This document shows positions 1 through 9,197 of a stretch of DNA of 64,000 nucleotides, piece after piece; the first letter of the stretch is position 1, and each line of letters opens with the position of its first letter. The DNA is from Saprospiraceae bacterium (lineage in GTDB: Bacteria; Bacteroidota; Bacteroidia; Chitinophagales; Saprospiraceae), in NCBI GenBank assembly GCA_016706365.1, contig JADJJU010000008.1:62001-126000 (forward strand). Reading direction: 5' to 3'. Made by a program: the position numbers and the translations under genes. The notes under the pieces are model-generated. The model ran no database searches. It saw only the letters and a list, made by a program, of their open reading frames with translations, and had not been told where the DNA came from.

Positions 1-48
1 ATGAAATACATGCATCGCGAGGATTGCGATACAAAGAAATTTTTTCAT
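1..48 (-). CDS. N-terminus of a secreted protein (partial, runs off left edge)
   Basis: Reading leftwards from an ATG at 48, the 16 visible codons begin MKKFLCIAILAMHVF. This is a Lys-Lys N-region followed by a hydrophobic stretch, as at the start of a Sec signal peptide. The frame is open to the window edge. A promoter-like TAATTTTG lies 45-52 bases upstream on the same strand. Nothing can be said about function. It is divergent from rlmB. Confidence 0.5.
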   Translation of the reverse strand, partial: MKKFLCIAILAMHVFH

Positions 49-92
49 ACGATCAATGGTATTGTAAATTAGAGAGTTATTGTGCATTCTTG

Positions 93-100
93 CAAAATTA
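93..100 (-). promoter_or_regulatory. Candidate -7 element (TAATTTTG)
   Basis: On the minus strand this reads TAATTTTG, matching the Bacteroidota -7 consensus TAnnTTTG. It sits about 45 bases upstream of the leftward start at 48. No clear -33 TTTG was found. Confidence 0.3.
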
Positions 101-169
101 ATATTTGCAGATTAATATTTAATGCAATTTTTATTTTATTTGACAAGTAATTGTGACGACTAAAAAATT

Positions 170-942
170 ATGATGAGCAAATCACGACCTCCTATCAAGG
201 GCAGTAATATGATCATCGGCAGAAATCCTGTCGAAGAAGCCCTGGAAAGTGACCTGGAAATGGATAAAGTTTTTCTTCAAGTAGGCACACGTGGCGAGTT
301 TGAAAAATTAATTAGAAAAGCCTGCCAGAAGAAAAATATTCCCTGGTAGTCGTGCCAAAAGAAAAGTTGAATTCTTTTTTCAGAGGCAACCATCAGGGAG
401 TCATAGCTGTAGCTTCGCTCATCACCTATCAGAAACTGGAAGACATTTTACCTCAGGCATATGAACAAAGTAATCATCCACTTTTCATTTTATTGGACGG
501 AATCACTGATGTGAGAAATTTTGGTGCCATAGCCAGATCGGCTGAAGCATTCGGGGCACATGCCATGGTGATTGCAAAGAAAGGAGGCACATTAATTACC
601 GAAGATGCCATCAAAGCTTCAGCAGGAGCCCTGCTTCGGCTTCCGGTTTGCAGAGAACAAAGTATGAGCCAGGCTGTAGAGTACCTTCAGGACAGTGGGG
701 TAAGCATTTATTGCGCTGATCTGAGTGCTACTCATCCACTGGATCAGGTGGATTTTAATATGCCGGTAGCAATCGTAATGGGCGCGGAAGGCCGTGGAGT
801 CAATCCGGATTTGTTGAATCAAATCAAACAACGCTTCATTATACCTCAGATTGGTCAAACTGAATCTCTGAATGTTTCTGTTGCAACAGGAATTATATTG
901 TATGAAATCAACAGACAGAGGCATTTGTCCATTACACAGTAA
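170..942 (+). CDS. rlmB: 23S rRNA (guanosine-2'-O-) methyltransferase RlmB/TrmH family, frameshifted
   Basis: SPOUT-class RNA 2'-O-methyltransferase; RlmB modifies G2251 of 23S rRNA. The first 58 codons (ATG at 170) carry the family's N-terminal substrate-binding part, including IIGRNPVEEAL. The catalytic domain follows from 352: LDGITDVRNFGAIARSAEA (motif 1), IVMGAEGRGV (motif 2) and QTESLNVSVATGIILYE (motif 3). The two halves are in different frames. The first ends at a TAG at 347-349. If one C is restored to the CCC at 341-343, the reading is continuous (IPLVVVPKEKLN) and gives about 257 residues, normal for the family. The break is therefore a single-base deletion or a sequencing error, not two genes. 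Whether the target is rRNA or tRNA cannot be settled by eye. Confidence 0.85.
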
Positions 943-1025
943 TTTTTTAACAATAAAAAATCCCGGAGATAACTTAAGCCTGATAAATACAGTTACTTAA
1001 GTAAAATCTATAAATCATAAAGACA

Positions 1026-1958
1026 ATGCTAAAAGAACATTCAGTTTTCAATAAACATATTTCCCTTTTCTCCTCCTTACTGTTTTTGATTTTTGGCTGC
1101 AATAGTACTTTGCTGTATGCTCAGAAAAATAATGAACCTCAATTGGAAAACAGCCTGTTATGGGAGATATCCGGTAAAGACCTCAGCAAGAAATCTTATC
1201 TCTTTGGCACCATACACATGATCAATGAAGCAGATTACTTCTGGACTCCCGCTATGAATACAGCTTTCGAAAAAAGTGAGCTGATTGTATTCGAGCTGAA
1301 CACCAGAGAGATGACTGACCTCAGCAATATGATGGGAATGTTTGATCAGTTTTTGATGAAAGGAGACACTACTTTGCGGGATATTTTATCCGAGGAAGAT
1401 TATGGGTTACTGGAGGATCACTTTCAGACTATCGGAATGCCATTGATGCTATTTGAAAGGATGAAGCCCTTTTTTCTTACTATATTACTGGACCCTGCGA
1501 CCAACTCTTTCGGTGAAGGAGGCATGAAATCCTATGAACTGGAACTTACAGCTCTGGCAGACAAGGGAGAAAAAGATGTCAAAGGCCTGGAAACTATAGA
1601 GTTTCAAGCTGCTATTTTTGACAAAATTCCTTACACCTTGCAAGGAAAAATGCTGATTGATCAACTCAAAAATAAAGACGCAGAAGTACCCGGAATGGAC
1701 CTTGATGAAATGACCAAATTGTATAAGGAGCAAAATCTAATGGCATTGAGTAAAGCAATCTCAGGAGAAGAATCAGAAATTGAAGGGTTTGAAAAGATAA
1801 TGCTGGAAGACAGAAATGAAGCATGGATTCCCAAAATGCAAAATTTAATGCAGGACAAAACTGTGTTTTTTGCTGTAGGAGCAGGACATTTACCGGGCGA
1901 AAAAGGAGTAATCAACCTTTTGCGCAAAGAAGGATATACACTTACCCCCATCAAATAG
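1026..1958 (+). CDS. TraB/GumN family protein, probable lipoprotein
   Basis: 310 residues. The N-terminus is hydrophobic and ends LIFGC, a possible lipobox. The mature part opens with LLWEISGKDLSKKSYLFGTIHMI, the family's first conserved block containing the GT-H motif. The C-terminus carries VGAGHLPGEKGVINLL, its second hallmark. TraB/GumN proteins are proposed metallo-hydrolases or peptidase-like proteins (the Tiki/TraB clan), but the bacterial role is mostly unknown. The gene stands alone between rlmB and acs, with only 11 bases to acs, so it could be cotranscribed with acs. Confidence 0.8.
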   Translation: MLKEHSVFNKHISLFSSLLFLIFGCNSTLLYAQKNNEPQLENSLLWEISGKDLSKKSYLFGTIHMINEADYFWTPAMNTAFEKSELIVFELNTREMTDLSNMMGMFDQFLMKGDTTLRDILSEEDYGLLEDHFQTIGMPLMLFERMKPFFLTILLDPATNSFGEGGMKSYELELTALADKGEKDVKGLETIEFQAAIFDKIPYTLQGKMLIDQLKNKDAEVPGMDLDEMTKLYKEQNLMALSKAISGEESEIEGFEKIMLEDRNEAWIPKMQNLMQDKTVFFAVGAGHLPGEKGVINLLRKEGYTLTPIK

Positions 1959-1969
1959 AATCATAGTTT

Positions 1970-3866
1970 ATGCGTATTCGGAATTTGACTGATTTTCATA
2001 AATCTTACATACTGAGTGTAGAAGAACCGGGAGAATTCTGGGCTTCCAAAGCTGCTCAAATGGAGTGGATGGAACCCTGGACCAAGGATTTAGAATGGGA
2101 GTTTGATACCCCTTCTGTGAGCTGGTTCAAAGGTGGAAAGATGAATATTACAGTCAATTGCCTGGACAGACATTTGAACACAAGAGGAAATAAACTGGCA
2201 CTTATTTGGGAGCCCAACGATCCGAAAGAGCGTTTTTGGCGGCCTTACCTACAGGGAATTGCATGATCGCGTCTGTAGATATGCCAATGTATTAAAAGCA
2301 AATGGCGTACAGAAGGGAGACACAGTGTGCATATACATGCCAATGATACCTGAACAGGCCATTGCAGTGCTTGCCTGTGCAAGAATAGGGGCTGTTCATT
2401 CGGTTGTGTTTGCCGGATTTTCAGCACAGGCTCTTGCAGACAGGATATTGGATGCCGGATCAAAAGTCGTACTCACAGCGGATGGACTGAATCGTGGAGC
2501 AAAACAGATACCTGTTAAAGCAATAGTCGATGAAGCTTTGGCAACTTGTCCGGATGTGCAGACAGTCATAGTAACCGAAAGGCTTGGTTGGCCGGTTCAT
2601 ATGGAGCCTAACCGCGATGTTTGGCTTCATGATGAGTTGCCCGGTGTAGAGAAGGATTGTCCACCGGAGCCAATGGATTCAGAGGATCCCTTATTCATTT
2701 TATACACATCCGGATCTACCGGAAAGCCTAAGGGAATTGTACACACCTGCGGAGGATATATGGTTTATACTGCCTACACATTTGGAAATGTTTTCCAGTA
2801 TGAAGAAAGTGATATATTCTGGTGTACAGCAGATCTGGGCTGGGTGACGGGTCATTCTTATTTATTATACGGACCCTTGCTGAATGGAGCCAGTACCCTG
2901 ATGTTTGAAGGTATACCGACCTGGCCGGATGCAGGAAGATTCTGGCAAATAATAGATAAATACGGTGTCAATCAATTTTACACAGCCCCTACTGCAATTC
3001 GGTCATTGATGAGTTATCCATTAGACCATGTACTTTCTTACAGTTTAGATTCTCTGCGGGTAATAGGGTCAGTAGGAGAGCCGATCAATGAAGAAGCCTG
3101 GCAATGGTATTACAGACATATCGGTAAAGGTCGTTGTCCTGTGGTAGATACCTGGTGGCAGACGGAAACAGGAGGAGTTATGATTTCAGCTTTGGCAGGA
3201 ATCACTCCATCCAAGGCTGCTCATGCAGGATTGCCACTACCGGGAGTGATGCCGGTCTTATTGGATCAGAATGGCGTGGAAATCGAAGAAAACCATGTGG
3301 AGGGATATCTGTGCATCAAGCAACCCTGGCCGGGAATGTTAAGCAGTATTTGGGGGGATCATGAAAGATGCAAAAACACATACTTCACAGCATTTGCAGG
3401 ATATTACTTTACAGGGGATGCTGCAAAAAGAGATGAAAATGGCTTGTATCGGATCATTGGAAGAGTGGATGATGTGATCAATGTGAGCGGACATAGATTT
3501 GGAACAGCAGAAATCGAAAATGCGATCAATGAAACTCCGGGAATTGTAGAATCAGCAGTCGTAGGTTATCCACATGAAATCAAAGGACAGGGAATTTACG
3601 CCTATGTAGTCTGTAATGAGGCTGATAAATCAGTGGATAAAAAAGATGAAATCATAGAAACTGTGGTTCGTGTCATCGGTAAAATAGCCAGACCTGATAT
3701 CATACAAATAGTAAATGGTTTGCCAAAAACCCGTTCAGGCAAGATCATGCGAAGGATTTTACGCAAAATCGCTGAGGGGGATATTAATAATCTGGGAGAT
3801 ACCAGTACATTACTGGATCCGGCAGTGGTAGATGAGATTGTGGAGAATGCGCAAAAAATTAAATAG
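1970..3866 (+). CDS. acs: Acetyl-CoA synthetase, frameshifted
   Basis: AMP-forming acetate-CoA ligase (acetate + ATP + CoA to acetyl-CoA). The N-terminal ACAS part (from 1970) contains EFWASKAAQMEW and NCLDRHL. The rest carries the adenylate-forming motif YTSGSTGKPKGIVHT, the WWQTETGG motif and the C-terminal PKTRSGKIMRRILRKIA, whose lysine is the usual acetylation-regulated residue. The reading frame changes near 2240-2244. Removing one C there restores RFWRLTYRELHDRVCRY, which joins both halves into about 632 residues, close to the usual 650. A single inserted base or a sequencing error is the likely cause. The gene is the main visible route for acetate activation in the window. Confidence 0.9.
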
Positions 3867-3872
3867 GGAGGG

Positions 3873-3895
3873 TTATTGCTTTTCAATTGCAATAA
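3873..3895 (+). terminator. Weak hairpin downstream of acs
   Basis: TTATTGC at 3873-3879 pairs with GCAATAA at 3889-3895 across a nine-base loop, starting six bases after the acs stop. The stem is AT-rich and only a short T-rich stretch follows, so it is a weak terminator candidate. Confidence 0.3.
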
Positions 3896-4018
3896 TTTAT
3901 TTGCCCGCAACAAGCATTCTAAATCGTAACCCCCGGTATGGAGCATAAAATGAGAAAAATCATTACTTTATAATCCAATAGCATTGATGCATCTTCATGT
4001 TCAAAATAAACCTTTGCC

Positions 4019-4540
4019 ATGGCCCTCATTCTTCCCGTCAAAAATGTATTACCAAAATTCGGAGCTGATTGTTTTCTTGCCGAAAATGCCACCATAGTGG
4101 GTGACGTGATCATGGGAGATCAATGCAGCGTTTGGTTTCAGGCTGTAGTGAGAGGAGATGTCAATTTTATTAAAATCGGGAATAAAGTCAATATCCAGGA
4201 TGGAGCTGTAATTCACGGAACTTATCAAAAAGCAGGAACTACCATTGGAAACAATGTCTCTATAGGTCACAGAGCTTTGGTGCATGGATGCACCTTGCAT
4301 GATAATGTTCTTGTCGGTATGGGAGCCATCGTCATGGATCATGCTGTGGTGGAATCTAATGTATTGATAGGCGCCGGATCCGTAGTTTTAGAAAATTCAA
4401 TTTTGGAATCAGGATATATCTATGCCGGAGTTCCTGCACGCAAAGTCAAAGCATTAAGTCCCGAAGTTTTTAAGGACACCATTGAGCGGATTGCTAATAG
4501 TTATATTATGTATAGCAGCTGGTTTAAGGATAGCCATTAG
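4019..4540 (+). CDS. Gamma-carbonic-anhydrase-like hexapeptide protein (YrdA/PaaY type)
   Basis: 173 residues, a left-handed beta-helix protein of the gamma-class carbonic anhydrase superfamily. Hexapeptide repeats run from about residue 15 to 145, followed by a C-terminal helix. The three metal-ligand histidines are present at H66 (VIHGT), H84 (IGHRA) and H89 (LVHGC). Family members bind zinc or iron and often act as trimers; many YrdA-type proteins have no measurable carbonic anhydrase activity, so the reaction is uncertain. It follows acs after about 150 bases and is convergent with the ROK kinase gene. Confidence 0.85.
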   Translation: MALILPVKNVLPKFGADCFLAENATIVGDVIMGDQCSVWFQAVVRGDVNFIKIGNKVNIQDGAVIHGTYQKAGTTIGNNVSIGHRALVHGCTLHDNVLVGMGAIVMDHAVVESNVLIGAGSVVLENSILESGYIYAGVPARKVKALSPEVFKDTIERIANSYIMYSSWFKDSH

Positions 4541-4574
4541 CTTTTGGCCTTTAGCTTTTGGCAAACAGCCGGGA

Positions 4575-4706
4575 AGAAGCTTCGAGCTGGGAGCTTTGAG
4601 CTGAGGGAAAACAGCAGGAAGAAGCTGCAAGCCTCAAGCCTCAAGCTCAAAGGAAACAGCCTGAAAGCAAAAGGTTCAAGCTTCGAGCTGAGGGAAAACA
4701 GCCGGA
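4575..4706. repeat. Degenerate heptamer tandem repeats (AGCTnnn, CAAGCCT)
   Basis: This fills most of the 312-base gap between two convergent genes. AGCTTCG, AGCTGGG, AGCTTTG and AGCTGAG follow one another with period seven near 4579-4606. CAAGCCT, CAAGCCT and CAAGCTC follow near 4630-4652, and AGCTTCG/AGCTGAG recur near 4680. Blocks are separated by AAACAGC(C/A)-type words. An ORF crosses it, but it is an artefact of the repeat. The rest of the gap (4740-4850) holds only short direct repeats of ACATCAC. Confidence 0.7.
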
Positions 4707-4852
4707 ACTATCTTAAAGAACTCGCAAAGCACATCACCTTTTACTTTTGAGGCGAAGCCGAAAAAAGTAAAAAGACATCACTTTTTCATGGCTTGCACCC
4801 ATGAAAAAACATCACCTTGCAAGCCGTAGGCGCAGCAAAACATCACAGCCAC

Positions 4853-5950
4853 TCAATGCGTCAGATAGTCCAAAGCAATCGCATACGCCCCAATCGAGAC
4901 TGCTCTGCTGGTTCCTAATACAGTCTTTCCAATCGGAACCCGTTTGAAAGGATCATACTGAATTTCTTTATCCGTTCCTGGAACTTTAATCATTATAGGA
5001 GTATGGATAAGATTTTTGCTGCGTTCTTCGGGATCATCAAAATTGAAGACTTTGAATTCCATCCTGTCAGTTTGTGAGCCGTCCAGGGAACGCATTTTGC
5101 CATTCAGTTGCTTTAATGCTGAAGGGATGAACAGATCATAGGATGCAGATATACCTCCTCCGATCACCACTGCTGCATCGACTATTGTCAATACATTTGC
5201 CAATGTGGAGCCAAGTAATTTTCCAAAATAATCATAAGACTGAAGCGCTGCTTCACGATTTCCGGGCATCTCTCCATTAGCAATATCTGAAATGTCTTTG
5301 GGTGTATATACTATATCAGTTCCTGAAAATTCTCTGTACAATCTTTGCACTCCTCTGATACTAATCCCCTCTTCGGCAAATACATCCGGTCTTTCGGGAT
5401 GCTGCACTGCCCAAACTTCTGCTCCTGCCGCATTGTCTCCAATAAATAATTTTCCCTGGTGTACTAATCCTCCTCCGAAACCTGTACCCAGCGTAACGCC
5501 CAAAAGATTTTTATATCTTATCGATTGTCCGGACTCTGCCATTTGCTGATTGACATTGGGCAGGAACCCATGCATTGCCTCGCCATATGCAAAAAGATCC
5601 CCATCATTGTTGATAAGTACCGGCACCTGAAATATCTCTTCCAGCATCGGTCCGAGTGCTACTCCACCTCTGAATGCAGGCAAATTGGCAAGATCTCCAA
5701 TAATTCCATTCGGATAATCTGCGGGACCGGGAAATGCAAAACTGATTGCATCAATGGAAGAACTAAGTTTGTCTCTTACTGCTTTAAATCCCGAAACGAT
5801 GGTTTCCAGACAATTTTCAAGGTGATGCCCATTGGAGGGTAAGGTAATCGGTGTAACCACTTCTGATCCCGCCTGCATAGCTGAAAACACAAAATTGGTT
5901 CCTCCCGCATCCAGTGTCAATATTACCTTATTCTGTTTTTTGAGTGTCAT
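4853..5950 (-). CDS. ROK-family sugar kinase-like protein
   Basis: 365 residues. The N-terminal phosphate loop is LTLDAGGTNFVF, there is a second DxGxT-like segment LGVTLGTGFGGGLV, and AVVIGGGIS is the adenosine-contact region. The candidate catalytic Asp is in LINNDGDLFAYGE. The Cys-rich zinc motif usual in bacterial ROK glucokinases and repressors is absent: the corresponding stretch is AEVWAVQHPERPDVFAEEG. No DNA-binding domain precedes the kinase fold, so it should be an enzyme and not a repressor. The sugar transporter gene lies 24 bases upstream on the same strand, so the pair probably imports and phosphorylates a hexose. The substrate is not deducible. Confidence 0.75.
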   Translation of the reverse strand: MTLKKQNKVILTLDAGGTNFVFSAMQAGSEVVTPITLPSNGHHLENCLETIVSGFKAVRDKLSSSIDAISFAFPGPADYPNGIIGDLANLPAFRGGVALGPMLEEIFQVPVLINNDGDLFAYGEAMHGFLPNVNQQMAESGQSIRYKNLLGVTLGTGFGGGLVHQGKLFIGDNAAGAEVWAVQHPERPDVFAEEGISIRGVQRLYREFSGTDIVYTPKDISDIANGEMPGNREAALQSYDYFGKLLGSTLANVLTIVDAAVVIGGGISASYDLFIPSALKQLNGKMRSLDGSQTDRMEFKVFNFDDPEERSKNLIHTPIMIKVPGTDKEIQYDPFKRVPIGKTVLGTSRAVSIGAYAIALDYLTH

Positions 5951-5974
5951 TCAATGAGCGGTTTTTCGCTGTTA

Positions 5975-7129
5975 TCAAATTGCTTTTTGAGTGATATACC
6001 GTGGTACATTAAGTGCCAGATATAAAATATAAACCGTGGCGATAAATGGTACTACAAATCCCCACTGAATACCTATTTGATCCGCCAAAGCTCCCATTAT
6101 TGGCGGCAATAATGCACCTCCGACAATAGCTGTAACCATCAAACCTGAAATCTCATTGGTTCTCTCAGGCATATGATCTACTGCAATTGAAAAAATTAAA
6201 GGGAAAATATTGGCGAATCCAAAACCTGTAAAGAATATGCCCAGCATCGTTACATATAAATTGGAAGTAAATACCATTGCAAGTCCTGCAAGGGCTACGA
6301 TAACTGTGATCCTAAAAAAAGATTGAGGGCTGATATAACTTAAAATAAAAGAACCGAGCAATCGTCCAATTAAAATTGTCATAAAGAAAAATGCATTTCC
6401 TAATAATCCCCATGTGGAAAGTTCAATGCCAAATCGTTGGTTGAGCAAAAGTGGCACTCCGGTACTCATACAAACTTCCGCTCCAACATATAATAATATT
6501 CCAAGGACCATCATTCCTATAAAAGGATTCCTAAGCAAGCTAAGGCATGATGCAAGATTGGCGGGGGTGGCTTGTTTGCTTTCTTCAAATTTGGTAAATG
6601 CAATCCAAACGATTGTCAGCAGGAAAAAACCTGCATATAAAGGAAATAAAATTGTCCACTCAAGCCCCAACCATCGACCTGCAATAAAGGGAATCAACGA
6701 TCCAGTCAGAGATCCTACTGCTTTGACAAATTGCCCGATACTTAGATTCCTCGAAAATTTACCTTCGTCGGAGACATCTCTCATAATAGGGTTACCCGCC
6801 ACCTGCAAAATAGCAGCTCCGGCTCCCAGTAACAAAATTGTAAGCAAGAAAAGAAAATAGTCGGAGAGGCCAAACAGTGGCAAAGTTACTCCCAATCCAC
6901 CCAGGCACAAACCCATCATTAGCACCACCTTTTTTCCTCTGCGATCCTGATACAAACCCATCGGTATAGATAACAGCCCAAACATGATGAAACCCATGAA
7001 TGCAATAAGCTGAGCCTCAAAATTGCTCAGTGCAAATTGTTCTTTTGCCAGGCCTACAAAAGGGCCTACAGCATCACCAAAACCCATACAAAGGAATGCC
7101 AGAAATACCGGGTAAGCATTTTTTTTCAT
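5975..7129 (-). CDS. MFS sugar transporter (FucP/GluP-like)
   Basis: About 384 residues with roughly twelve hydrophobic segments. The inter-helix motif YQDRRGKKVVL follows TM2 (major facilitator A-motif), and LQVAGNPIMRDV and FGFANIFPLIFSIAVDH resemble the FucP/glucose-galactose branch. A longer ORF starts at 7210, but ATG at 7129 (MKKNAYPVFLAFLCMGFG) fits the family N-terminus better. It forms a two-gene unit with the ROK kinase downstream. It should act as a proton-coupled hexose importer in the inner membrane; the exact sugar is unknown. Confidence 0.75.
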   Translation of the reverse strand: MKKNAYPVFLAFLCMGFGDAVGPFVGLAKEQFALSNFEAQLIAFMGFIMFGLLSIPMGLYQDRRGKKVVLMMGLCLGGLGVTLPLFGLSDYFLFLLTILLLGAGAAILQVAGNPIMRDVSDEGKFSRNLSIGQFVKAVGSLTGSLIPFIAGRWLGLEWTILFPLYAGFFLLTIVWIAFTKFEESKQATPANLASCLSLLRNPFIGMMVLGILLYVGAEVCMSTGVPLLLNQRFGIELSTWGLLGNAFFFMTILIGRLLGSFILSYISPQSFFRITVIVALAGLAMVFTSNLYVTMLGIFFTGFGFANIFPLIFSIAVDHMPERTNEISGLMVTAIVGGALLPPIMGALADQIGIQWGFVVPFIATVYILYLALNVPRYITQKAI

Positions 7130-7498
7130 AGAATTGCGATTTGAAAACTGTTGTTGAGTTGCCCTTAAAATATGAGGTGTCAGATTCGCGGCTGAATATG
7201 CGAAAAACAATTTGTTAAGCCAACATAATCCCGGGAAATTACTGTATCTGAAATGTCGGTTACTTTAAATGAGTGGAAAGAATATTAAAAAGAAAGTCCC
7301 ATAAAATTTGTCAATTCAGCACTTGAGTGCGCCTGCCTAAATAAAGACAAACAATATTTTATTATTTTTTTGAAATAAAAGGGCAGATTACCAACCCCGG
7401 GATATGTAAAAAGGTATTGCTAAGTATAACAGGTTAATGTAGTATTATCAAATTGATCGGTATTGCTCTTCATTACACCCTTAAAGCTGCAACAGGTA
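7130..7498. other. Intergenic stretch upstream of the sugar transporter
   Basis: About 370 AT-rich bases between the transporter start and the hairpin following htrA. No gene, RNA or clear TAnnTTTG promoter was recognised on either strand. The transporter promoter must lie here. Confidence 0.5.
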
Positions 7499-7532
7499 GA
7501 AAGCCCGTCCCAAACAGTTGGAACGGGCTTTC
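7499..7532 (-). terminator. Hairpin terminator downstream of htrA
   Basis: GAAAGCCCGT (7499-7508) pairs with ACGGGCTTTC (7523-7532), and CCAA pairs with TTGG inside, leaving one C/A mismatch and an ACAG loop. It begins 68 bases beyond the htrA stop. There is no U-tract on the minus strand, so it may be a terminator lacking one or a 3'-end stabiliser. Confidence 0.55.
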
Positions 7533-7599
7533 GTTTATGGTAAATTTTAGTTTTTAAATACTTGAAATCCTCAAGTATGCATGCCGATAAATTTTATAA

Positions 7600-9027
7600 T
7601 TACTCCACAGCGAAAGCATAATAATAAGGGCCGGGGAATTTTTTGTAGGTACCTTCCAGTACAATTCTTTTGTCGCTTTTGCGGATCGCTTCCATAACTT
7701 GCTCTACTGTTTCTACCGCGGCATCGTTGACTTTAGTAATCACAAACCCGGGATCCATATTGGTCTTTTCAATTTTACTTCCTTTATAGATACTTACAAC
7801 CAGGACCCCATTTTTTCCAATCTCCCTTTTTTCTTCTTTTGTAAGATCCCTTAACTCAAATCCTATTTCTGCCAGATTAGTGATATTTGGATTTTTTAGT
7901 GTGATAGAGGTATTCAGTAATGAGCCATTTCTGAAAAAATCAATAGATAATTTATCGCCGGGGCGATAGCGACCTACAATTTCCTGCAATTCAGGGACTG
8001 TTTTGACATTTACTCCATTCACAGTCTGAATTACATCATTGCGAATTAAACCCGATTCTGAGGCAGAACCCCCTGGCGATACCCGAAGAACATGAACTCC
8101 GGAAACATGTTTCAAACCAAGGTCTTTGGCCAGTTCATCCGTCACGTTTGCAATTGAGACCCCTAACAGACCCCGCTGAACTTTACCGAATTCCATCAGG
8201 TCATAGATTACTTTCTGAGCCAGATTAGAAGGAACTGCAAAGGAATAGCCTTCATATTTTCCAGATTGGGTAATAATGGCAGTATTAATTCCAATTAATT
8301 CACCAAGACTATTCACCAATGCTCCACCGCTATTACCGGGATTTACGACTGCATCAGTTTGGATGAAGGATTCAATGGGGTAATCTGCGTTCAGAATATT
8401 AATATTTCTTCCTTTTGCACTTACAATACCTGCAGTGACTGTGGATTCGAGACGGAAAGGATTTCCAACGGCCAATACCCACTCACCGATTTGCAGGGAA
8501 TCAGAGTTGCCAAAAATCAGAAAAGGCAAATCTCTGGAATTTATTTTGATCAAAGCCAGGTCTGTTGAAGGATCAGACCCTACCATTTTGGCTGAATATT
8601 CTTTCTTATCATTGAGGGTTACACGAATATCATCACTGTTTTCAACAACGTGATGATTGGTAATAATGTATCCATCAGGTGAAATAATGACCCCTGACCC
8701 TGTGGATTGTGCCAATTTTGATCGGTCCCAGAGACTGGATCCTCCTACACGAGCCAGTATAGAAACAACTCCCGGTGTAGCAATAGAAGCTGCGAGAGTA
8801 AAATTAGTAGGCGCTGCAGAAGTAAATTCCTGCTGTATTCTTCCTGAAAACAAGTCATCTGAAATAGTTGCCTGATACACATAATCGGGATATAATGGAC
8901 CTGTGGCTTCTGTTTTGTCTGTCAATCTCATCACAATAACAGTCAATATTGCAGACACACAAGATATACCTATGATGCCCAGCCATCTGGTCAACTTCTC
9001 TCTGTTCGCATTTAATCTCATGGACAA
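7600..9027 (-). CDS. Do/HtrA-family serine protease
   Basis: 475 residues. A single hydrophobic anchor at residues 15-34 is followed by a trypsin-like domain with catalytic triad His126 (ITNHHVV), Asp156 (STDLALIKI) and Ser233 (NPGNSGGAL). Two PDZ domains follow: one from about residue 285 (GLLGVSIANV) and a divergent one at the C-terminus. Such periplasmic proteases degrade or refold misfolded envelope proteins. The uncleaved-looking anchor suggests a DegS/DegQ-like membrane-tethered form, although a signal peptide is possible. It is transcribed alone, divergent from dapF. Confidence 0.9.
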   Translation of the reverse strand: MSMRLNANREKLTRWLGIIGISCVSAILTVIVMRLTDKTEATGPLYPDYVYQATISDDLFSGRIQQEFTSAAPTNFTLAASIATPGVVSILARVGGSSLWDRSKLAQSTGSGVIISPDGYIITNHHVVENSDDIRVTLNDKKEYSAKMVGSDPSTDLALIKINSRDLPFLIFGNSDSLQIGEWVLAVGNPFRLESTVTAGIVSAKGRNINILNADYPIESFIQTDAVVNPGNSGGALVNSLGELIGINTAIITQSGKYEGYSFAVPSNLAQKVIYDLMEFGKVQRGLLGVSIANVTDELAKDLGLKHVSGVHVLRVSPGGSASESGLIRNDVIQTVNGVNVKTVPELQEIVGRYRPGDKLSIDFFRNGSLLNTSITLKNPNITNLAEIGFELRDLTKEEKREIGKNGVLVVSIYKGSKIEKTNMDPGFVITKVNDAAVETVEQVMEAIRKSDKRIVLEGTYKKFPGPYYYAFAVE

Positions 9028-9197
9028 TAATATGTGTGTGGTAATTGTATCTTCAAGTGTCTAACGCAAAATTCGATCCAAAACGGTATTATACAACCAT
9101 TTTATTTTATTAAAGTTAAGTGTTTTTACTGCTGTATCGTAATTTCATCCTGCTTTATGATTTCTATAACATTTTCAATCTGCAAAAAAATCAAGGT

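Noticed and set aside
4544..4750. Plus-strand ORF of 68 codons after the gamma-CA gene
   Set aside because: Made of AGCT/CAAGCCT repeats, with repeated ELRENSR-type text from the repeat and no independent start signal.
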